DNA of 64,000 nt from NCBI RefSeq assembly GCF_009730915.1, contig NC_052488.1:22977868-23041867 (forward strand). The letters run 5' to 3'. Origin of the DNA: Dioscorea cayenensis subsp. rotundata. Lineage: Eukaryota > Streptophyta > Magnoliopsida > Dioscoreales > Dioscoreaceae. Below are positions 12,501-25,073 of this stretch, one piece after another (the first letter of the stretch is position 1; every line of letters begins with the position of its first letter). The position numbers were made by a program, and so were the translations under genes. The notes below the pieces were generated by a model. It was not told the DNA's origin. It ran no database searches and worked only from the letters and a program-made list of their open reading frames with translations.

Positions 12501-13400
12501 TGTCAACTGACTTCAATAGTCGAGGCAGAGAAAGATGACAGAACAAGGAAATCGATTGTGTTCCAATCTCATAAAGTTGAACTTATTCTAGCAAAAACAA
12601 CAAAATGAACATGCAGTAGCATTGTCGCTGATCTCATTTAACTGCCAAGACTTCATCCAAACGAACAAGAGGTTGTTTGTTAGGAGAATTACTCGATTGT
12701 TTAGATTGTACCAGAAACCAACAGTATCAGTAACCAGAGAGATGCATGCTGTATCTATAATAGTTAGAAACAAATAAAGGGAACAATCAACATAAATGGA
12801 TCAAAACAGCAAGTTAAGATCATACTTGCAGGAGCGTGCAACATGGAGAAGCCCATTGGTAGAAAAGCCTGAGCACTTATCTAGCTTAAGCGACTCCAGA
12901 ATCCGGCCCCGGGCTCCGACCAACACCATAATATCAGCATCTGTGACAATCATCCGCCTGAGATGGAGGGCTTTGAGACAGAGAAAAGCATCGGCGATCA
13001 CGTTGATCCAGGGACCCGCGTGGCCGCCCCAGTCCTCTGGTATGAGATTATCAAACATAGACGCACGTGGCTTGCCCTTGAGTTTCAAAGACTCGAGATG
13101 TGGAAATCTCCGGCGAAGGCGGTCAGGGGTGGTGGAGTAGCATAGGGCGATGGTGACGTGCTTGCGGGTGATGGCGTCGATGTGGCACCATCTCTGGCAG
13201 ACGAGGGAGATGGAATCCCGGTCTTTGGGGTCGTCGATGTAGTTCATAACGCACTCCAGCGCCACATCTGAAATCCCGAAGCTCAGAGCTCTGCTGAGCT
13301 TCCGCTTTTCCATGGCTTCGATCCGATTTAAACTATCAATTTGGAGGAAACGGAGCAGTTGCTGCTAGGGCTTTGAACGGACCAAGAAGCAAGGGGACGG
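9050..13400. repeat. COI1 tandem duplication unit, copy a
   Basis: A direct segment of about 4.4 kb that recurs at about 16230-20680, offset about 7.17 kb at the 3' side. Similarity begins near agaaatcaatgcgt (9060) and runs past the start codon to ctatcaatttgg (13336) and beyond. It includes 3' flank, all exons, both introns and the 5' leader. Confidence 0.85.
9539..13313 (-). CDS. COI1: COI1-type F-box/LRR jasmonate receptor, copy a
   Basis: Three exons (13313-12826, 10920-10437, 10339-9539) total 1773 nt, 590 aa, close to Arabidopsis COI1 (592 aa). The product is the substrate-recognition subunit of the SCF-COI1 ubiquitin ligase, which binds jasmonoyl-isoleucine and JAZ repressors in the nucleus. 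An N-terminal F-box (about 13-55: ISDVALECV, LVCQRW) is followed by leucine-rich repeats to LAYYSLAGRRTDCP. By alignment the Arabidopsis ligand residues are kept: Lys81 and Arg85 (KGKPRAS), Phe89, Arg348 (RLRIERG), Tyr386 (AVYVFD), Arg409 (DFRLVLL), Tyr444 (FALYLR), Arg496 (ELRGCCF) and Trp519 (RYIWVQGY). An extra Asp sits right after the Phe89 equivalent (MFDNLIP). Intron 1 is 1.9 kb and intron 2 is 97 bp. It has a tandem partner at 16712-20602, identical across exons 2 and 3 except for one residue. The gene appears intact and functional. Confidence 0.96.
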
Positions 13401-16400
13401 CCATAGTAAGCATCAGGCAGTGCAGGAGATCGGATTAGGATGGAGGAAGAGAAGCAATCGAAGCCAGATGGCCGAGTGGCACGAGGAAGTGGCAAAGCCC
13501 TAGACTCCCTCTTTCTCTCTTTCTCCCCCCCTTTGGCCTTGAGTAGTTTGAGTTGAGTCCTTGACGACGAGGCAAGCGTTTACAAAGTCCTATCCTATAG
13601 CAATGATTGCGTGCGACTTTAGACATTCTTGCAAATTCACAATTTTGTAGCCCACTTTAAAATTCCAATTCTCGAAGTAGAATGTCATTTGTCGTCTCTA
13701 AATAACAAGAAAATACACTGTTTTTCATGTTATTTTAAAATTTTTAAAAAAAAACATTATTATTAACAAAGGCTACATTTTCCTCATTATCGAGAGAGAA
13801 AAGGAGGGGAAATATTTATTAGAAAAATCTCAATTTTTGATTTTTTTATGATTTATGAAAGATATGTTGATGTGGAAGCCATTAACATAACTATTGATAA
13901 GTATTTGTCCAATTTTTAATATAGCAGTGGCACCTTCAAATATTTTCATTCATGATAACAAATGAGTAAACACATATATTATTAATATACTCATTTGCAT
14001 TGGAATGATGAGAGTAACATTTTTGTTGATGCATAAGGGGATTAGTTGTCATAAAATTTAGGTCATTTTTGTCGAAGGGTGACGATTCTATATCTAATCA
14101 TCTGGCTAGTGAGCTTCTTAATTCAACAACTTATTTGAACCAATTAAGTTTTTCTGGAGATGATGGATCCAATCTCCACCATTTTTGCGAGCGTCAAGCT
14201 TGTCTACATCCCATTAATCACCCCCACCCCCCGCCGAAGCAATAGCACCTATGCATCCTTGACAAGGCCAACTAAGAGTACATGTACTACTTCTCCATGT
14301 GAGGCTGGGGCATTCAAGATCACATTTTGTGAGGAATCTCTACTAAATCTAAATAAGTGCCCAAGGTCCCATTAAATGTGCATTGTGAAATTTCCATAGT
14401 AACCAAGGCCACCAAGTTAGAAAATGCCATAGACATATATTCTAACTAGATAACCACATATTCTATTATGCCATACAAATGTTAGATATAAAAACTACAC
14501 GTCCAATTAAAAGGCACATTATAATACAAGGATACCGGAGCAGTCCAGTGTGGTAATTGTCACGGCCTTTCCGATCCCACCAACGATCACCGCGCGGCGC
14601 TCGTCACACCACCAAGACGCCGAGCCAGCCTACGGCCAAGGATGAGCTACAACGAACAAGATACAAACAGCCATGCACACAAACAAGGAAAGTAGAGAGA
14701 AAAACATAAACTCTCTAATTTGAAACCAAGGTTACACCATGAGCCAACAACACAGCCAAGACCTTCTCTCCACCAAGAGATGAAGGTGAACAAAGCCCAA
14801 AGAGCAAGCCTCTTCTTCCAAGGAAGCTCAGCCCCTTACTTGGTCTCTAGTTTTTCATACGAGAGGAAGGGGAGGGGCTATTTATAGCCAAACACCCTCC
14901 AAGGATTGAAGAGAACCAGCCCTTCAATTGTGTGACCAAGAATCACCCGGTTGTCCAATCACAACAAACACAATGCTACAGTGCTACAGTACCAAGAAGC
15001 ACAGTTGCAACAGTGTCACAGACTCAGTCGGCCACCATCAAGATCGCGCTACAGTGCGGCCCATTACCACTATTCACCTGATCGGTAACGGTCTCGGATC
15101 ACCCGGCCGACGTGCCGCATGCTCTCGGTAGCGCGCCTATCGGACCGTGGGTGCCGATACGCTTCGGTAGTCAATTAATACTCGGTCATTCCTCTCGGTA
15201 AAGACAATCGGTAGCGCGCCCATGCGCCTTGTGTCATGCTGACTCATGGCTGGCTAAGAGCTCCCGCTCCGCCCACCCGATCCGCTGACCGACCGTACAA
15301 GTCCCTTGATCGATCATACCGTCTGTGCTTACGCTGATCCGGTTAATTGGCCCATACTTAGCCAATTCTCGGGCTCCAGACCGTGATCACACGATCACCC
15401 ACCCATTGATCGAGATTCCTCGGCCACGCGCATCACGCCATGCGCGCTGCCTAGCGAGCCCTCGGCAATGCGCGCCACCATGCTCCCACACCCGCTCACT
15501 CGGTACCCCCGGCTAGAATTCTCGATTATGCGCAGACTCAACCCGCGCATCGGATGATCGGACGGACAACGCCTATTTGGACTTGGAATTTGGCCAACCT
15601 TGGCTTCATTAGCCATCTCCCTCGGCCAGGGACCACCCTATGCCGAGCGTGTAAGGTGGAACCCTTACAGTAATCTCCTAGACATATAGACCAATCAAGT
15701 AAACATTTTGACTCCTTCAAGCATGGCCTATGTTGAGGAAAATTATGAAGCCTTCAAACAATACTCGAACAGCATAATTATACGATAATTTCTTATGTGT
15801 ATAATTCAATGGGAGTAACCACCTAATTTAAACCATGTGCAATCTAAAAGCAATCTAATTATGACTACCATATGATTTTATTGAAAGACACACAGCAAAG
15901 CTTTCAAAGAACTCCCTAATAATCGAAAATGGTAATTTGGTATGGGGTATCTAACCTAAATCAATACAACTAGTAGACCAGCCATCGGAATTCGGAAGAT
16001 ATACTTTAAAGTTCTCCAAGCATGCTCGAGAAACATACCCTGGCAGGTGATTGATTGGCTAGAACTGTTAGTGTACTAGTTGAATATTTCCAAACTATTT
16101 AGAATCAGAACGAGACAATTTGAACAGATAAAAGTAAACCAATTAGACATCTTGAATATCCAGGTTTGTCATCATTGTTTTGTATGCCTCAAGCTCGTCT
16201 TTGTTACTCTTCATGGAAAATAGTAAACACACGGAGGAGAAATCAATGCGTTGAACATATAACGGGAAGGATTGACAGTAACAAACACTAATCTGTTATC
16301 CTTCTCATTAAGAAATACACTGTCATTTGCAAATTTATAGACACATAAATACATAATAATTTCAGCGACCACCCAATGAAAGGAAGACAAATATTAAAAA

Positions 16401-16711
16401 TAGAGCAATATAGAAGATGATAAACAGTCGACCATATAGCAGAGGTTGCCACAAAAGAAAAACCTGCTGCTTGATTTTCTAACCTACGGGAAAAATTGCC
16501 TGAGTTCTATCAAGATTGTGTTTTCAAAATGGCAAAGAAAAAGTACAAGAGATACAATGTGCGGGAAGATGATTATTACAGGACAGGTCCCTCGAATTCT
16601 GAAATGATACAAAGATATATGCACAAATTTTTCACGCCTAGCACATAACAAGAGCAAGAAAAATTCAATGAACCTAATGACAGGAAAATTTCGATGAGGG
16701 GAATGGAGCGC
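13314..16711. other. Intergenic between the two COI1 copies
   Basis: It holds the 5' leader and presumed promoter of copy a (13314 to about 13700), AT-rich sequence, the solo LTR at 14558-15669 and, from about 16230, the 3' flank of copy b. No other gene is recognised. Confidence 0.65.
14558..15669. mobile_element. Solo LTR with 5-bp target-site duplication
   Basis: A 1112-bp block begins TGTCACGGCC and ends CCCTTACA (TG...CA termini). It is flanked by identical GTAAT pentamers at 14553-14557 and 15670-15674. It is much more GC-rich than its surroundings, and no internal domain or second LTR lies beside it, so it is a solo LTR left by recombination. A related copy is at 27929-29138. Confidence 0.88.
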
Positions 16712-19700
16712 TCATGCATGTGGATAAAGAGGAATCACTGTATGAGGGCAATCTGTCCTTCGCCCGGCAAGTGAATAGTACGCCAAAATCTGAGCAGGGT
16801 GGTCAATTGGAGGAAGCTCTCCTGGCCTTTCATTAACCTGCCGAGGAGGGATGAACTCAATGTTCCAGTGCGGACGTGCCATCACCATAAGACCACTGCC
16901 ATTGGGGGATGCGTTGTACCCCTGCACCCATATGTACCTCAATGACACTAGCTGGGTGGCCGCTTGGGCCAACGCACGCTCGCTGAAGCAGCAACCCCTC
17001 AGTTCCAGCTTCTGCAGGTCAGGGCAGCCTTCTGAAAACCGGAGAAGCCCGGCATCAGAGTCTCCTACAAAACCCAACAGCATATACCGTATGTTCTTAC
17101 TGTTTTCACCGATGTATGCAAGGCCCACATCTGATAAACCCCCGGGTCTTAGGTACAGAGCGAATCTCCTGAGCTTGGTGCATCCCCTCAGCAGAGCTCG
17201 GACACCATTGTCAAGGGGCAGCTCTGTGATTCTTTCTTCCCTCTCAAGCAAGACAAGCCGAAAATCACAAAGGTTTTTGCTGAAGGTGCCTATGCATTCT
17301 AGGGCAGCATTTGAAATGTCGAACACATACACAGCCAGGTATTCCAACTCCAAACATCCTTCGGCAACTGCAGAAAGCCCCCTTTGTGAAACCATACCTT
17401 GCTCATCCTCCAGTCCTTGTTCATCCTCCCCTCGCTCTATTCTAAGCCTTCGTAGTTTCTTACATGTCTGAGCCACAACTTCTAATCCTCGGTCTCCAAT
17501 AACATTCCTTACCTATCACAAATACAAGAGAACTATTAATGGGAAACAAATTAAAGCCAAAATTAACAATCAGCTGAGGTGTGACACCAAGAGCAGCGCT
17601 GTATGCTACCTCAAGAATCTCTAGATTTGGGCATTGTTGAATCAGTTGGCAATGGTCCTCAGTACTGAGAAAGGTTAGCTGAAGATCCAACTTCTTTAGT
17701 GCAGCAGCAAGTGGGAATATTATAGGCATCTCATTGGTTCCCATGAAAGTGAGACCTATACGGCATAACCTTGGAGGGAACCGGACATTTGTGTACCTGT
17801 TGTTCACTTCTCCGGGTTGTTCATCAAATGAACCGCCAGCAAAGTCTTCCAAATTCCTGGCAGCTTGGAAAAACCCAATTAGCTCTGACATATCGCAGTC
17901 ACTGATCTTCAAAGAAACCAAAGACTGACAATTTTTAGCAAGCAATTCAAGTGCTTGATATGGGACAATTTTGAGCTCTGTCAGATAGAAGTTCAAACTC
18001 TCAAGAACCGTACTGTTGGAAGCAAGCTCATGAAGCCATTTGGCATCATTTTCAACAATCAAACTTTCTTCTAGAAAAAGTGTTTTGAGGCATCTGCAGC
18101 ACCAACACATCGCCATTGAGAATATAAGGTAAGCAATAAAATGAGCCAAGTAATAACAGACTAGATATATAAGGTTTGCTTGTATTTGTTGTTTCTTTTT
18201 CAATAAAATAGCTTCAATGCTCTTTTTATCAAAAAATAACAGACTAGATATTAAAGCAACCCCACAAAACACAGATTAAATTCCTTTTATATTCTTGTTC
18301 CTCAAGTGGAACATTAATGCAATTATCACCGAGCTGGAAGGCATGAAAATGTGGTAAATCATCAAGGTATTAGATTCAAAGACAAGACATTAATTAAACA
18401 ACAGTTGATTTTCTAAAAATCACCTTATGAACTTTCTCCCACATATTTCTTAGCCCAACTCCAGTATCAGTGTGAACTGATGGGGAAACAGAACAAAAAA
18501 ACATCCAAAACACTCTCAAGCAAATCACAGATCAGATTATCAAATGATCATAAAGTGCTTAGTGATTTGCTTTCCTGAAATGAAGACAATAAAAACACAG
18601 GTTTAAAAGTATGCAATGTGGTTTCATGACACCCTGTTATATCATCAACTTTCACATGTGTGCCCTTTTATAATCCTTTTGCAAGAAGTCTCTTTTTTCT
18701 TCAGTTTCTTCGTGAAGAAACAAAACATAAGCCTAATTGTTAGCTCAAATCCCCAAATGGTCAACCGATTAACGGAACGCCAACAACCTTTCCACAGAGA
18801 ACAATAGTTAGATGTTCACCAATTTCACATATTAGCCAGACCATCCTCCTGTTTCCATAAATTTATACTCTACCATTGCAACACCTGAATTTTCATTTTC
18901 TGCTTGGCACCGCTTTTAAATTTATGACTATTCACTGCATCTACTAAGAACAACAAATCATAGAACACCCCTAGGCTGACCTGATACAATTCTGCCATAA
19001 GTGTCATTCCACAAGTTTTATTCATCCAAAGGTAAAGCTTAAGACTAGATGACATAGAAAAATTCTACATGAAGACCAAATTTAACTTGAATCAAGAATG
19101 GACTTCTCTACATAAAAGATGTGAAAGTAAAAAAGCAATTGCACTAGGGCAATTAAAAGTCACATATTGCATAAATGTTACATTGTTTAGGTGTGATAAC
19201 TTCTTGCAGATATGTTAAATTGCATCTCTTATAGTATAAACAAGATTCCTGTGGCCTAAAGCCTGTCATGATGTGCCCATGGTAAATAGTTTTGCAATTC
19301 CCCTAAATGACATTGATGGCATAAATGATGAAAAAAAAAACTCATGCAGAGGACTTTATCAAAGACTGGGTTGGTCATTGCTTATTGGCATTGAATAAAA
19401 TATTCCACTAATTGTGTCTGACATTTAGACCCATGATATGCCAAATGCCATCCAGACTATGCTCTTCTCATTAACTGAAATGATAACATTTTATTAGGAA
19501 TGTTCCTGTCAGACATGAAATGCTAATGTAAAGAAAAATGAAATAGTAAGGGCTTGTTGGCCCCAACCTCAGAAATGTTTGGCACAAGGAAGCCATACAT
19601 GTTCTTAATACTCCCTCCTGTGTAAGAAAAAAAAAAGAGGGAAAACATGGTATGAAGCTCCTAATTGATGCCAAGCTAATCACCTAGTACAGAACTAATT

Positions 19701-20602
19701 ACAGACTTTCCCCTAAATCAACAAAACCATGAACACTTAATGAAATTAAGGTTGCACCACCCAAACTATTGTCAGTTAACTTCAATAGTCAATGCATAGA
19801 AGGATGACAGGACAAGGAAATTGATGTTGTTCCAATCTCATAAAGTTGAACTTATTCTAGCAAAAGCAACAACATGAACATGCAGTAGAATTGTCGCTGA
19901 TCTCATTAACTGCCAAGACTTGATCCAAAAAGCAAAAGGTTGTTCATTAGGAGAAATAAATGATTGTTTAGTTTGACTACTCTGACCTTAATATGGTTTA
20001 GTCCTCGAACAGAATCAGTAACCAGAGAGATGCGTGATGTATCTATAATTTTTAGAAACAGATGAAGGGAAAAAATCAACATAAATGAATCAAAATAGCA
20101 AGTTGAAATCATACTTGCAGGAGCGTGCAACAAGGAGAAGCCCATTAGTGGAAAAGCCCGAGCACTTATCTAGCTTAAGCGACTCCATAATCCGGCCCCG
20201 GGCTCCGACCAACACCTTAATATCAGCATCTGTGACAATCATCCGCCTGAGATGGAGGGCTTTGAGACAGACAAAAGCATCGGCGATCTCGTTGATCCAG
20301 GGGCCTACATGGCCGCCCCAGTCCTCTGGTATGAGATTATCAAACATAGATGCACGTGGCTTGCCCTTGAGTTTCAAAGACTCGAGATGTGGAAATCTCC
20401 GGCGAAGGCGGTCAGGTGTGGTAGAGTAGCAGAGGGCGATGGTGATGTGCTTGCGGGTGATGGCGTCGATGTGGTACCATCTTCGGCAAACGAGGGAGAG
20501 GGCATCCCGGTCTTTGGGGTCGTCGATATAGCTCATAACACACTCCAGCGCCACATCTGAAATCCCGAAGCTCATAGCCCTGTTGAGGTTCCTGTTGTCC
20601 AT
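16712..20602 (-). CDS. COI1: COI1-type F-box/LRR jasmonate receptor, copy b
   Basis: Three exons (20602-20115, 18093-17610, 17512-16712) total 1773 nt, 590 aa, the same lengths and splice phases as copy a. The ATG at 20602 (MDNRNLNRAMSFG) aligns with the copy a start; the in-frame TTG 12 nt upstream is not a credible start. The F-box, LRRs and all jasmonate-pocket residues listed for copy a are present, including the extra Asp after the Phe89 equivalent. Exons 2 and 3 differ from copy a by one amino acid (ALAQAATQ versus ALARAATQ). Exon 1 carries many more changes, such as Arg for Gln before RW, Tyr for Cys after it, and Lys for Met in TDADIKVLV. Intron 1 (2.0 kb) has a copy-specific short retroinsertion at 18169-18234. 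Probably functional. Divergent 5' halves and promoters could give the two copies different expression or SCF assembly. Confidence 0.96.
18152..18251. mobile_element. Short 3'-truncated LINE/SINE-type insertion with 17-bp target duplication in COI1 copy b intron 1
   Basis: The 17-bp sequence aataacagactagatat occurs at 18152-18168 and again at 18235-18251. Between them is a 66-bp insert that contains caataaaatag and ends in a short A run. Copy a has a single related site (about 10978-10996) and no insert. Long target duplication plus A-rich end is the mark of target-primed reverse transcription. Confidence 0.72.
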
Positions 20603-21407
20603 GGCTGAATCCAATCTAAGCTATCAATTTGGCGGAAACGGAGCAGCTGCAGCAGCTAGGGCTTTTAAGGGACTAACAAGTGGTAAGCCATGCCATAAAA
20701 TCGCAGTCAGAGGTCAAACAAAAAAGAGGTAAATCAACGGAGAAATATATATATATATATATGTATACATATATATATATATAGAGAGAGAGAAAGAAGA
20801 GCGATATATTGAGCTGAAATCAAAGAAACGAGATTTTTTTTTTTTCTTGGATTCAGGGAAAGTCGGAGGAATCAGCGGATGAAGGCAGCTAGAAGAAGCA
20901 CAGACACCATCCGCGAATCGACGACGGCGATGTTCAGGACTGAGATCGGGGGAACTGGGACAGAGAGAGGGAGCCAGAGCCGAGGGCGGCTCGCTCGGGT
21001 GGGATGATGTGCGACCTCATTCCTGGTAGGCCATTCGCCCTAATGCTCTCAGTGGCCTGGCCTTCTTTCCTTTCTGATGATATATTAAATATTTGATAGA
21101 GAAAATGATAGAGAGATGAGGATAGAGAGAGAGTGCGTGCGTGTGTGTGCGCGCGCGCGAGAGAATGTGAGAGAGAGAGAAAGTTATTTTTGTTTGTCTA
21201 TATATATCTATATATATATATTTTATTATTATTATTATTATTTTTTTACTTGAAAATTTTCACCTAGTATGGTGAATGATGTAGATTTGGTGCTCTGTGG
21301 TGGACTGTAGCAGAGAAAGACGGAAGCCTTTAAAGAGGAGAGAAACGGAAAGGTAAATGAATCTGATGAGCGTGTCTGTGTCTCATCACATCTTCCCACC
21401 GTACATG

Positions 21408-21438
<31 letters not shown>

Positions 21439-21818
21439 AAACCTAATCTCTCACCTCATTGCATCTTTTCTCGTGAAGAGCTGGATCTGAGAGCGCCTAA
21501 TATGAGGGATTAGGAGGTGGTATTTGAATTATTGAATAAAATAATGATATATATATATACATATTTATAATATTAAAATTAATAAAGGTTAAAGTCAAGA
21601 CAAATGATGTATTGGGGGTCAGGTCAGCGACATCAGAAGTAATCCTGTTGTGGGATTTAATCATTTAGGTCAGGAGAAGGACAGGACCCAGGGCTAGCAA
21701 TGGTCGGTTTACGTTTTCCTTATTGAAGTCGTTCAGAATCAGAATGATTTCGAGGGGCATGTCTCTTCCACCTCCAACCCACAACTATCTATTGCCCTTT
21801 CTTACTTACATTACAACA

Positions 21819-21855
<37 letters not shown>

Positions 21856-21920
21856 AGTGTGTGTATAATATGGGGTAGGCTACCTACCCACACAGCGGGC
21901 TGGTTTAGGATAAGAGCTGC

Positions 21921-21955
21921 TTGGCACTTGGCACTTGGCACTTGGCACTTGGCAG
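21921..21955. repeat. TTGGCAC heptamer tandem array
   Basis: The 7-base unit TTGGCAC is repeated head to tail about five times, the last unit ending in G. It is a minisatellite outside any gene. Confidence 0.9.
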
Positions 21956-22764
21956 TGTCCTCATATATGTTATAGGCCATTGCGTTACAGTGACGCCAAC
22001 GTGTGTTTTTGTCTTCACCCAAGCCCTGCTAATTAATTGTCTAGATCTATTTCACTCACAGTGGGGGCCTGCTGCCATTAACTAACATGGGCCTCCTTCT
22101 GTTTTCGTTCTTCTTCGGATAAACTCAGGATGCTCTCTCCTGCTGCTTGCTGTTACTGTTGTTATGCCACGTGTTTCTACTGACTTTGCACTCTCTTGAT
22201 CTTCAATCTCAGCCACACAATTTTTAATTTTAAAACTTGCTCTGAAGTACTTCCTATGTATTTCGCCTTGCTGCTGCTGCTACCCTGCTGCTGCTGCTGC
22301 CTCCTCACAATATTAAACAAATACAAATAACAAAAACTAACCTCTGTTATCACAGGTACTGTAAGCAACATATATAATAAAGCAATAAAAGAAGAGAGAG
22401 AGAGATGATCAATTATTGTGATAATGATGTCAAAAAGGGACTTAGTCATTCGTTCGTTCAGTGGAGTAGAAACGGCAGGGATTGGACCCGCCACATTTGG
22501 GAGTCGTCCCATGGCCATGAGAATGACATCTTTATCATCCTAATCTAACATGCATTCATGTAATTTATTTTACAACCCACAATTCAAAAGAAATATTGAT
22601 TAATCAGCTTATTTTGCAAGTGTTTTTCCCTCTCCTAGTCTCCTGATATCACAGTCTATCCAAACGCGCAGACCATTTCATCACCACATAAAATATTCCA
22701 CACCTCAAGTAGAGGATAAATAGAACGCTATAAAGTAAGGTTAATTTGTTTTATAAATAAATAA

Positions 22765-22798
<34 letters not shown>

Positions 22799-25032
22799 CA
22801 ATCTAGCAAGTAGCAAGTGCTACTCTATGGATTGCTAAAAAGAAGTCCTTGGTGGTGGTGGTGGTGGTCACACTCATTTTAATCCACAGCCATTGCATAA
22901 AAGACTATAAATCCCATAACGCAGAAAGCCAAAAAATTGAGACTAGCTCTGGATCTTGAAAGCCAAGCCTCATCCCTCATGGGGACGGCTTTCCAAAGAA
23001 TGACCCAACTTACGGTGTTGTGCCTGCGAAAGTGACAGCAGCGAGACCACACTGCAGTGAACCTAGCTAGCTATCTCTCTCGTTGTAGTACTGCCCTGTG
23101 CCAATCCTTCATCAAAAAAAGCAAATTAATAATAAATAAATAAATACAGAGCTAGCACCCATACCATACATACTAAGATGATGTATGATGTCAGACTGCT
23201 TTTTCCTTTTTCCTTTTTCCTTTTTCCTTGTTCCTTTATGTTATTTATTCTACACTTTCTCAATCATGGAATTGGAGAGACAACATACACATGCAATTAA
23301 TTCTCACAGTCATGGGTCATAGTAATTAGCTGCAACACCGCCAAAACTCATCTGCAAACTCTGAAATTTGATATTTGAAATATTAAATATAAGCTCTCTC
23401 GTACATGATGCATCTTTTTTTTTAAAATTAATCTCTCAATTCTAGTTGACCAGCCAGCCGTGATTAATAAATAAATTACTCCGAGCATTAGCAAGAAAAA
23501 TAACGGGGATGTACGGAGTTAGTTGATCTGCATTATCTGATCACGTACAGCTTTAAAAGTCATAGATGGAGAGTGTTCTTCTGTTCACCCTTTGGCAAAG
23601 CTTTGGCTGATTTGACAACGTCCTAATCATGCACCCTGTCCTCGATATATATAATTTTTTTATTTTTAGCATTAATGGTAGGTTGCTTCATTTCCAAGCT
23701 ACGGAATAAATTACTAATCATGATGCCGTAGTTGATTATATAATCTCCCATTCTGTAATGGACGTTATATAATGCAAAACGTTTATTACCTCATCATAAA
23801 ATTAATTAATTATTCTCTGATAAGTCTTGGAAGAACCAAATGACCACACCATACTATATATATATACTTTCCACGAAATTATATATATAGCAGTATATAT
23901 AGCACGCACCACAAACTGCAAGCATCTACATGATGCTCATCAGAGGACAAATCGTCTGTAATAATAATTAACATTTAACAATGTGCTTGATCTATGATAA
24001 TTAAAAAACAGATGCTACTGCATTAATCTAAGCAACCGTTTTTTTCTTTAAAGTATATATATATATATTTATATATTTCATGTTCTGAACATTATCTGTG
24101 AAATAGTAGGACAGACCCCCTTGAGTAAACTCCGTATATTACGGGCCGGAGGAGTAGGTTAAGAGAAGTTAAAAAAGGACTATAGATTTAATGATGTTGT
24201 GCTTTGTTTTGTTGAAGATATAGCAGGGATGAAGGAAAGCATAGCTCATGCGGATAACTGAGATTGATGTGAGGAGATGGGACAACAGGACAGACGCTGT
24301 ATATATATATATATATATATATGCATGTGTGGTGGAGAATATTGGTTTATATATAATGCTAGGGACAGCACACTGATTCATTATATATATATTTTAGTGA
24401 AGGGTCCAATTAATTGAGGAGAAACATAAAATAATAATAATAATAATAATAATAGAACCTTTTGCACGAGAACAACTTTGGCTACTGTGACAAAAAAAGA
24501 AAAAAGTTGAAGAGAGAAAACAACTTTGGATAGATGGTCTTTAATTTGATGAATGGTCCCGGATTTGGCCACTACTGCATGCCAGATTAAGGCCCTCCCA
24601 TTTATTTAATGGTCATGCTGCATGACTCATGCATGGACTCTTTCCAACTTTGCGCTTTAGTTCTCTTTGTAACTGTCGGAAATTGCACGTGGTAGCGCAT
24701 GTCCGCTGCTTATAAAGGTAAGAATTACCTGCATGTCACGAGGAACTTCTCAGAGGAGAAAAATAAACAATAAAAGTTATGATCCAATTTGTCCAGAAAA
24801 CTATCAATAACTCCATCATATCATTTAACATACTATTAATGGATATATAAGAATTTGAGCAAGATCGATGGTCCATCTCGTGTCGTCTATATATATATAT
24901 ATATATACCAATTAATCCGACCCCAGTGCAAATCCAAACATTCTTCACTTACGCCACCATCGGATCACTTAATTGTAGAAAGAGATGAGAAGCCGGCGCG
25001 GTCATAATCAGTCGTCATTGATAAATAAATAA

Positions 25033-25073
<41 letters not shown>

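Larger units (their letters stand above)
16230..20680. repeat. COI1 tandem duplication unit, copy b
   Basis: Direct repeat partner of 9050-13400. Divergence is uneven: about 16628-18100 is almost identical to copy a, while exon 1, intron 1 and the outer flanks show many substitutions and indels. Confidence 0.85.

Noticed and set aside
22470-22525. tRNA-like T-arm (ggcagggattggacccgcc)
   Set aside because: The B box is poor and no acceptor or anticodon arm can be folded around it.
22950-23045. Possible microRNA hairpin (ttgaaagcc...ggctttccaa)
   Set aside because: The stem is short with bulges and matches no known plant microRNA I recall; needs small-RNA data.
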